Positions 58,578 to 64,000 of a stretch of DNA of 64,000 nt are shown here, in pieces; the stretch's first letter is position 1; every line of letters starts with the position of its first letter. The translations under genes were made by a program, and so were the position numbers. The notes under the pieces were generated by a model that was given only the letters and a program-made list of their open reading frames with translations, was not told the DNA's origin and did not search any database. Source of the stretch: Dillenia suffruticosa (taxonomy: Eukaryota > Streptophyta > Magnoliopsida > Dilleniales > Dilleniaceae); the NCBI GenBank assembly GCA_033439265.1, contig JAVTVX010000019.1, positions 565,501 through 629,500 of the forward strand. The letters run 5' to 3'.

Positions 58578-58651
<74 letters not shown>
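58578..58651. repeat. (GA)n microsatellite, about 37 units
   Basis: Perfect GA repeat of more than 70 bases, the longest in the window. It follows a GGGAAGGGAAGGGAAGGG stretch at 58547-58564. Confidence 0.95.
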
Positions 58652-58654
<3 letters not shown>

Positions 58655-58835
58655 AGAGTGCCTGTTGAGGTGAAGTGGAAGGCACTTGTTTCCACGTCAC
58701 TAAAATGCCCATTCTGCCTTATGTAAGTTTCTCTGCCCTTCATGTGGGGTCTTGCCCGCGGCTCTTCTCACTGTACACCCCTCAACTTCCACTATTTCAC
58801 TACATTGCCATCCGCTCTATCCCAACACGAATAAG

Positions 58836-58871
58836 CCTGCAACCACGCCTGCAACCACACCTGCAACCGCA
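58836..58871. repeat. 12-bp minisatellite, three units
   Basis: CCTGCAACCACG, CCTGCAACCACA and CCTGCAACCGCA in tandem. Confidence 0.85.
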
Positions 58872-59113
58872 CACGCATAAACCTTCTTGAAAACATATTA
58901 TGTGAAGTTAAAGGGGGGGACCTTAATTCCCAATTTCATTGTTGCCCACATTGATCAAACAACTTCCAAATCTGATGTGACTTGACCCAAAAAATAATCT
59001 CACTAGAAGTAGCTTCTACTCCAAATCTTCCATCTTGAACTTGTCTGCTCATCTAGACCTAATCTTTTCGCTTTGCCTACTGATGTCTTGTATGTTCAAC
59101 CATGATCTCACAT

Positions 59114-59135
59114 ACACACACACACACACACACAC

Positions 59136-59166
<31 letters not shown>
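59114..59166. repeat. Compound (CA)n(CT)n microsatellite
   Basis: About 11 CA units (59114-59136) run directly into about 14 CT units. Confidence 0.9.
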
Positions 59167-59172
<6 letters not shown>

Positions 59173-59348
59173 ACACAAACATAAACATTCCATGTGCATA
59201 GATACACACAAGATGTCACATGTACTTAGACGAAGTTTGTTGTGCCATTGGCAACAAACTGGCACTTTGATGACACTACATGATACATAATTTTCAATAC
59301 TTATAATAATTTATTGCTCATGATATTGCACTTCAAATTTTTTGGGTC

Positions 59349-59455
59349 AAAAAAAATGAAGGATCATTAGACAGCCCGATGGTCACAATTTCCTTTTCCA
59401 AACTCTGAGATTCAGGATTCGAATTCTTATATAACAAAAAAAAAAATGAAAGATC
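59349..59455 (+). mobile_element. Short tRNA-like SINE insertion
   Basis: The ~70-bp body (ACAGCCCGATGGTCACAATT as A-box side, CAGGATTCGAATTC as B-box) ends in an A run at 59435-59446. Flanks AAAATGAAGGATC (to 59365) and AAAATGAAAGATC (to 59455) match with one mismatch and are the likely target duplication. Confidence 0.65.
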
Positions 59456-60216
59456 CTATTCACATAAGATACATGTGATTGATATCCAGTATTTTTCTCA
59501 CTTGAACAACTACCCTTAATTGGGCATGGCATGTGACCGAAGTTCTTTCTCCAATCATGATGTACATTGAATTTCATATTGAATGGCTTGTTTGGTTGAG
59601 CTTTGTCTCCCTCCACCTTGAGCAAGAATGCACTTCTCCATTATGAGGTGTTTGTATAATTTAGCTCAAGATAGAAATTTCTGAACACATCTAAAATTTT
59701 AAATTTTCTTTTTCTTTTTAATATATTAGACATTTTAACAATATTTATAAAATAAATTTATCAATCAATAATTATAACTCAAATGACTGTTTTACTAAAG
59801 TGAAAATGCATACATGTAAACCAAAGGATCAATATCATCCACAATTGAGCAACTTCTATGAATTGCGCATGTGGGCCTTTTTAGGTTTAATATGGAATCA
59901 TAATATAATTCAATTTTCCGACCTTGGGGTTGGAGTTTGTCAATAGTCAACTTGACCATACACGGATCGGTCAAGAGTCTTCATGCCATTGCATTTCAAC
60001 TCAGATTCCAAATTATAATAACATTAAACAAACATCAGTGGCATTGATGTCATTAATTGGAGTTGTAATGGCTTTTGCATTTCGATTGGGTTTAAAGACA
60101 CGGAGGGGGCGGGGGGAGTGAGATTCCATTTCAAAGGGTGCACTACAACCATCAGCTTAAAGACTCATGGTCCGAAGCTACAGACAAAAAAAAAAATTTC
60201 CTCAATTTTGAGCCAG

Positions 60217-61386
60217 GTATGTCAAAACACAATAAAATGTTTCATACCCATGTTCTAAATTTGAGTTATATCAATGTTTTTGGCAAAGAATTTGATTTTT
60301 GTTTATGGGTTCTGTGGAAGTTTGATCTTTTAAGGTTGTAATTTTGTGAATGATGTGACTGAGAAGAAATGGTCGGTGATAGATAAGCCAAATAAGTTAA
60401 AAATACTTTCTTTTTCGGGTGTTTATCATCTGATTGCCTTTACTTTTTCTGGGGGTGTGTGTTGTTCCATCTGAAATTTTCTGGTTCTTGTGTTTATTAT
60501 ATTCATAATTTAAGTCTTTTTTTATTGGCATTTCGAATGTGATTTCATTCATGGGTTTTCATGAAATGCAATGAATCACAAGAATCTTTGGGCTTAGACA
60601 AAGCATGGGTATAGAAAAATCAGCTCTTGTTCTGTGGTGTTTTAGAGATTCCATTATTTCTTATTTGGCTGATTGATTGTTTTGTGGCTGAAATGAGGCT
60701 CTTTTTATATCCCTATGCTGATCAATTGTTCATATGTAAATTGACTAGAGAGAAAGCCTTTCATATGTTTGTTCTTTCTTCTATGTGAGAAGATCTTGGG
60801 ATCACTTTCCGAGTGGTTGTAAATCAATTAAGAAACTAAGGCTACATTCGATTAACATAACATTATGTGGATGTTAGACGGTGGATTGGTCCGTCGAAAT
60901 GTTTGGCGCAATTAGGAGCAACTATTCAAGCATGTTGAGAGTGACTCTTTTATCTTATTATATCCATGGACTTGATCTTAGCATCGGTCTGTATATAGGT
61001 ACCAGTTTTCTTTCCTTCCAATGACAATTTATTCCATGTGTTTATTCTAGCTGGTTCGTGCTTTACGAGTGTTGTTTTACGAATTTCTGGATGTTGCTGT
61101 TTTATGTTTGATAATGTTGGATAAACCTAAGAGTCAAGAAAAAAAGAAATCTTTTTCCCTTTCCCTCTTTCCTTGTTATCTTGTATGTGACTGTGGATTA
61201 TTCCGATGCATGTAAGGAGTGTTCCTTTTACTAGCAGATGATTTCCACCAGAAGTGATGAGAAACCACATGATCATGATGTAGTTTTCTGCGCTTTCTTC
61301 ATGATCATGTTATAGTTGTTACAAAAAATGTAAGACTCATCCCTTCCTTTTTGTATTTTGAAATATCTTGTGAATTCTTGGTGCAG
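60217..61386 (+). other. Probable 5'-UTR intron of the GRAS gene
   Basis: A donor TTGAGCCAG/GTATGTC at 60216/60217 and an acceptor TTGGTGCAG ending at 61386 bound a T-rich stretch of 1.17 kb with intron-like composition. A leader intron just before an intronless coding region is typical of the PAT1 branch of GRAS genes. Confidence 0.55.
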
Positions 61387-61601
61387 GGTTTTGCCAGCTG
61401 ACAAGCAATGGAAGTTTTCTGAACTACTAGCTTGATTACAAAGACCTGCATCTTAGATACACTGCTGTTCATCTAGCAAATTCCAGGGCTGGCTTGGTTT
61501 TGGATGCTGGAATCACAGTTTGACTGCAGAACATTCAGTCAGGGATAATCGAGGCAGCAAATTTGCCCAAGGTTTGGCAAAGTAGATAGTAATTTTGTTT
61601 G

Positions 61602-63221
61602 ATGCAAGCATCACAGCAACTAAGAAGCCCAGCTATGTCCAATAGATTATTCTACCAGCCAGTTCAAGCAGTTGAGAGCTATTGCTTGCCTCAATTTCAA
61701 AATCTAGACCATCAAGGATGCTACAGTGATGGAAGCCAGGGAACCCACCTTTCCCTTCAGGCTTTCCGTGAGCCATATTGCACCCTTGAATCATCCTCTC
61801 CAGGTGGAAGTTACACCCACTACAGTTCGCCATCAACAGTCAGTTTCTCACCTAAGGGAACCCCGATATCACAGCAACATTCTCAAACATACCCATCTCC
61901 TGACAATAACTATGGCTCTCCAATGAGTGGCTCTTGCATAACGGACAATGATGATCTGAGGCACAAGCTAAGAGAATTGGAAAATGCAATGCTTGGACCT
62001 GATGATGTTCTCGAGAGTTACGATAACAAGCTCCAAGATGGAGGTAACCTAGCATCACTTGAAATAGAAAGTTGGTGGCAATTGATGGAGATTGTCCCGA
62101 AAAAGGACTTGAAGCAAGTTCTCGTTACATGTGCCAAAGCAGTGTCAAATAATGATCCAGCAGCACAATGCTTGATAGCCGAGTTAAGGCAGATGGTATC
62201 TGTTTCTGGTGAACCGATCCAGCGATTAGGAGCCTACATGTTGGAGGGGCTCATTGCAAGGTTATCCTCCTCAGGCAGCTCCATCTACAAAGCATTAAGA
62301 TGCAAAGAACCTGCAAGTGCTGATCTTTTATCTTATATGCACATTCTTTATGAGGTTTGCCCCTACTTCAAATTTGGATATATGTCTGCAAATGGGGCTA
62401 TTGCGGATGCTATGAAGGATGAGAATAGAGTGCATATCATTGATTTTCAGATTGCACAAGGTGATCAGTGGATAACTTTAATCCAAGCATTTGCTGCTCG
62501 GCCTGGTGGGCCACCCCACATCCGGATAACAGGTATTGATGATGCTACATCTGCTTATGCTCGTGGAGGTGGACTAAATATTGTAGGACAGAGGTTATCT
62601 AGGCTTGCCGAGTCTTTCAAGGTACCATTCGAATTTCATGCTGCAGCAATGTCTGGTTGTGAGGTTAGTCTTGAAGACTTAGGTGTTCGACCTGGAGAGG
62701 CTTTGGCTGTAAATTTCGCATTTGTGTTACACCACATGCCTGATGAGAGTGTCAGTGTTGAAAATCATCGGGACAGGCTGTTGAGGCTGGTTAAAAGCCT
62801 TTCCCCAAAAGTTGTGACCCTCGTTGAGCAAGAATCTAACACAAACACGGCTCCTTTTTTCCCACGGTTTCTGGAGACACTAAGCTATTATAATGCTATG
62901 TTTGAATCCATTGATGTAACTCTTCCAAGGGAATACAAGGAGCGGATAAATGTGGAACAACACTGTCTTGCTCGAGAGGTTGTTAACATAATAGCATGTG
63001 AAGGGGCTGAGCGGGTAGAGCGACATGAGCTTCTTGGAAAGTGGAGGTCACGGTTTACAATGGCGGGTTTTACTCCATACCCATTAAGCTCTTTGGTGAA
63101 TGCAACCATTAAGACACTTTTAGAAAACTACAGCGACAAATACAAGCTTGAAGAGAAAGATGGGGCTCTTTATCTTGGCTGGATGAATAGAGTTTTGGTT
63201 GCTTCTTGTGCTTGGAAGTGA
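61602..63221 (+). CDS. PAT1-subfamily GRAS transcription regulator, 539 aa
   Basis: Intronless coding region. The ATG at 61602 is the first in frame (the codon before it is TTG). The variable N-terminus is Ser/Gln-rich and contains the subfamily motif GSCITDNDDLRHKLRELENA. The GRAS domain fills residues ~168-539: LHRI (LRQMVSVSGEPIQRLGAYML), VHIID core (VHIIDFQIAQGDQWITLIQA, from ~277), LHRII, PFYRE (VVTLVEQESNTNTAPFFPRF) and SAW ending LVASCAWK. Closest recalled relatives are PAT1, SCL5, SCL21 and rice CIGR1. These are nuclear/cytoplasmic regulators of phytochrome A and gibberellin or elicitor responses, lacking DELLA. Which orthologue it is cannot be settled here; SCL21 (At2g04890) would fit the synteny. 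Confidence 0.95.
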   Translation: MQASQQLRSPAMSNRLFYQPVQAVESYCLPQFQNLDHQGCYSDGSQGTHLSLQAFREPYCTLESSSPGGSYTHYSSPSTVSFSPKGTPISQQHSQTYPSPDNNYGSPMSGSCITDNDDLRHKLRELENAMLGPDDVLESYDNKLQDGGNLASLEIESWWQLMEIVPKKDLKQVLVTCAKAVSNNDPAAQCLIAELRQMVSVSGEPIQRLGAYMLEGLIARLSSSGSSIYKALRCKEPASADLLSYMHILYEVCPYFKFGYMSANGAIADAMKDENRVHIIDFQIAQGDQWITLIQAFAARPGGPPHIRITGIDDATSAYARGGGLNIVGQRLSRLAESFKVPFEFHAAAMSGCEVSLEDLGVRPGEALAVNFAFVLHHMPDESVSVENHRDRLLRLVKSLSPKVVTLVEQESNTNTAPFFPRFLETLSYYNAMFESIDVTLPREYKERINVEQHCLAREVVNIIACEGAERVERHELLGKWRSRFTMAGFTPYPLSSLVNATIKTLLENYSDKYKLEEKDGALYLGWMNRVLVASCAWK

Positions 63222-64000
63222 ATCTGGGTGGTATAGCTTGCTGCACTTTTTAGTGCAGAGGTTAATTAGGCATCATCTACGATGCTGTTTTCTAGGTTCC
63301 TATGATACAAGCTGAGGTAGAACTTGTAGATTTTTCTTCTGCTTTCCTTAGCTTGTATTCGGCCAATAGTTTTTGTCAAAGCAGATTACCTCAGCTGTTC
63401 CTTTCTGTACTCCTAATTAATCAATCCTCAGCTACTTTGTTGCAAGGCATACTTCCACAATTTTCTGTGATTTCTCGTGGGGCATCCATTAGCAGATTGA
63501 TATGTTTAGACGAGAAGAAAAGCACACTGGGAATCTGCTTTTGGTGATCACAAAAGCAGCACAAGGAGCCATTTGACCATCATTTTCACCACAAATTCTC
63601 TGCAAATGAGCAAACATAAATCTTGTATGAAGCAAAGAAAATAAGCTCCTAATCTGTCATTAATCTGATCAATAGCATGGTTCATCGAGCCGTGGATCAA
63701 TCAAATTTTAGAAGATAAATCATCATCAAGCCGAGAGCAACTCTTGATGGCCAAGCTAAGTGCAGGAATGGTTGCAATAAGTCACCTCTAGAATAGCTTT
63801 GATGTATGTGTTGTAACAAACTTGAGCAATAATTTACATCGTGTTATTTCCAAGCCATCCAATACTTTTCAACAAGCTGGCAGTTTTCCCAACATTGGTC
63901 ACCCATTAAAAGAAATGTTAAAAAAACCTAATCAATCTCTCTGACTAATAGCCCCAGCTGGACATGCAACAGTTATAACTATCATTCTGGAGCTCTAAAG
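63222..64000 (+). other. 3' UTR and flank of the GRAS gene
   Basis: AT-rich and non-coding. It contains possible polyadenylation-type words (GAAAATAAG near 63637, CAATAATTTAC near 63825) but no clear end. No further gene is seen before the window edge. Confidence 0.5.

Larger units (their letters stand above)
48709..61601. other. 12.9-kb spacer rich in small repeats, ending in the GRAS leader
   Basis: Contains the 3' UTR of the CCCH/RRM gene (to about 49100). After that there is no recognisable protein gene. Listed separately are six copies of a dispersed ~150-bp repeat, a 54-bp GC-rich tandem duplication, two SINEs and several microsatellites. A region at 56870-57180 is less AT-rich and word-like in coding composition but full of stops. 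From about 60100 the sequence is probably the promoter and leader of the GRAS gene. Confidence 0.5.

Noticed and set aside
58395-58743. Ser/Leu-repeat frames over the GA microsatellite
   Set aside because: Translation of a dinucleotide repeat, not protein.
1-64000. CRISPR arrays, operons, tRNA/rRNA genes, phage-like or defence systems
   Set aside because: None found; the window is plant nuclear DNA. tRNA-like boxes belong to SINEs lacking a full cloverleaf.

Overview
This window is nuclear DNA from a flowering plant, most likely a eudicot. The evidence is intron-containing plant genes (LHCB2, VPS11, a CCCH-zinc-finger/RRM gene, a PAT1-type GRAS gene, a long P-class PPR gene), AT-rich intergenic DNA, plant-type retrotransposons and SINEs, and many CT/GA microsatellites. 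The species cannot be named from the sequence. No bacterial, organellar or CRISPR-like system is present.

Layout. 1-5952 (minus): at least three splice-bounded candidate exons of an unidentified gene. Its intron has been invaded by a nearly complete Ty1/copia LTR retrotransposon (235-5277, 441-bp LTRs, 5-bp target duplication, three frame breaks in pol) that sits only 11 bp from the 3' splice junction. 5953-12518: gene-poor DNA with a few possible small exons. 12519-15284 (minus): intronless P-class PPR gene. 15285-17488: AT-rich spacer with a foldback repeat, an intact-looking tRNA-derived SINE and a possible PPR/DYW relic. 17489-18615 (minus): LHCB2. 19848-25505 (minus): a decayed, intron-retaining NUP133 pseudogene with no start codon, several stops and no C-terminal third. 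26607-30485 (minus): small SAM-domain protein gene. 35294-40212 (minus): VPS11. 45571-48708 (plus): CCCH/RRM gene. 61602-63221 (plus): PAT1-subfamily GRAS gene with a probable 5'-UTR intron. The rest is spacer carrying SINEs, a dispersed ~150-bp repeat family and microsatellites.

The genes are independent housekeeping or regulatory genes, not a pathway: light harvesting (LHCB2), endolysosomal tethering (VPS11), RNA binding (CCCH/RRM), phytochrome/gibberellin-type transcriptional regulation (GRAS) and organelle RNA processing (PPR). What links them is ancestry. LHCB2, NUP133, VPS11 and the CCCH/RRM gene also cluster on Arabidopsis chromosome 2 (At2g05070-At2g05170, from memory), so this looks like a conserved ancestral block in which the NUP133 copy has died.

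Multi-exon genes are given as one span with exons listed in the evidence. Exon boundaries were read by eye from GT/AG signals, reading frame and family similarity.
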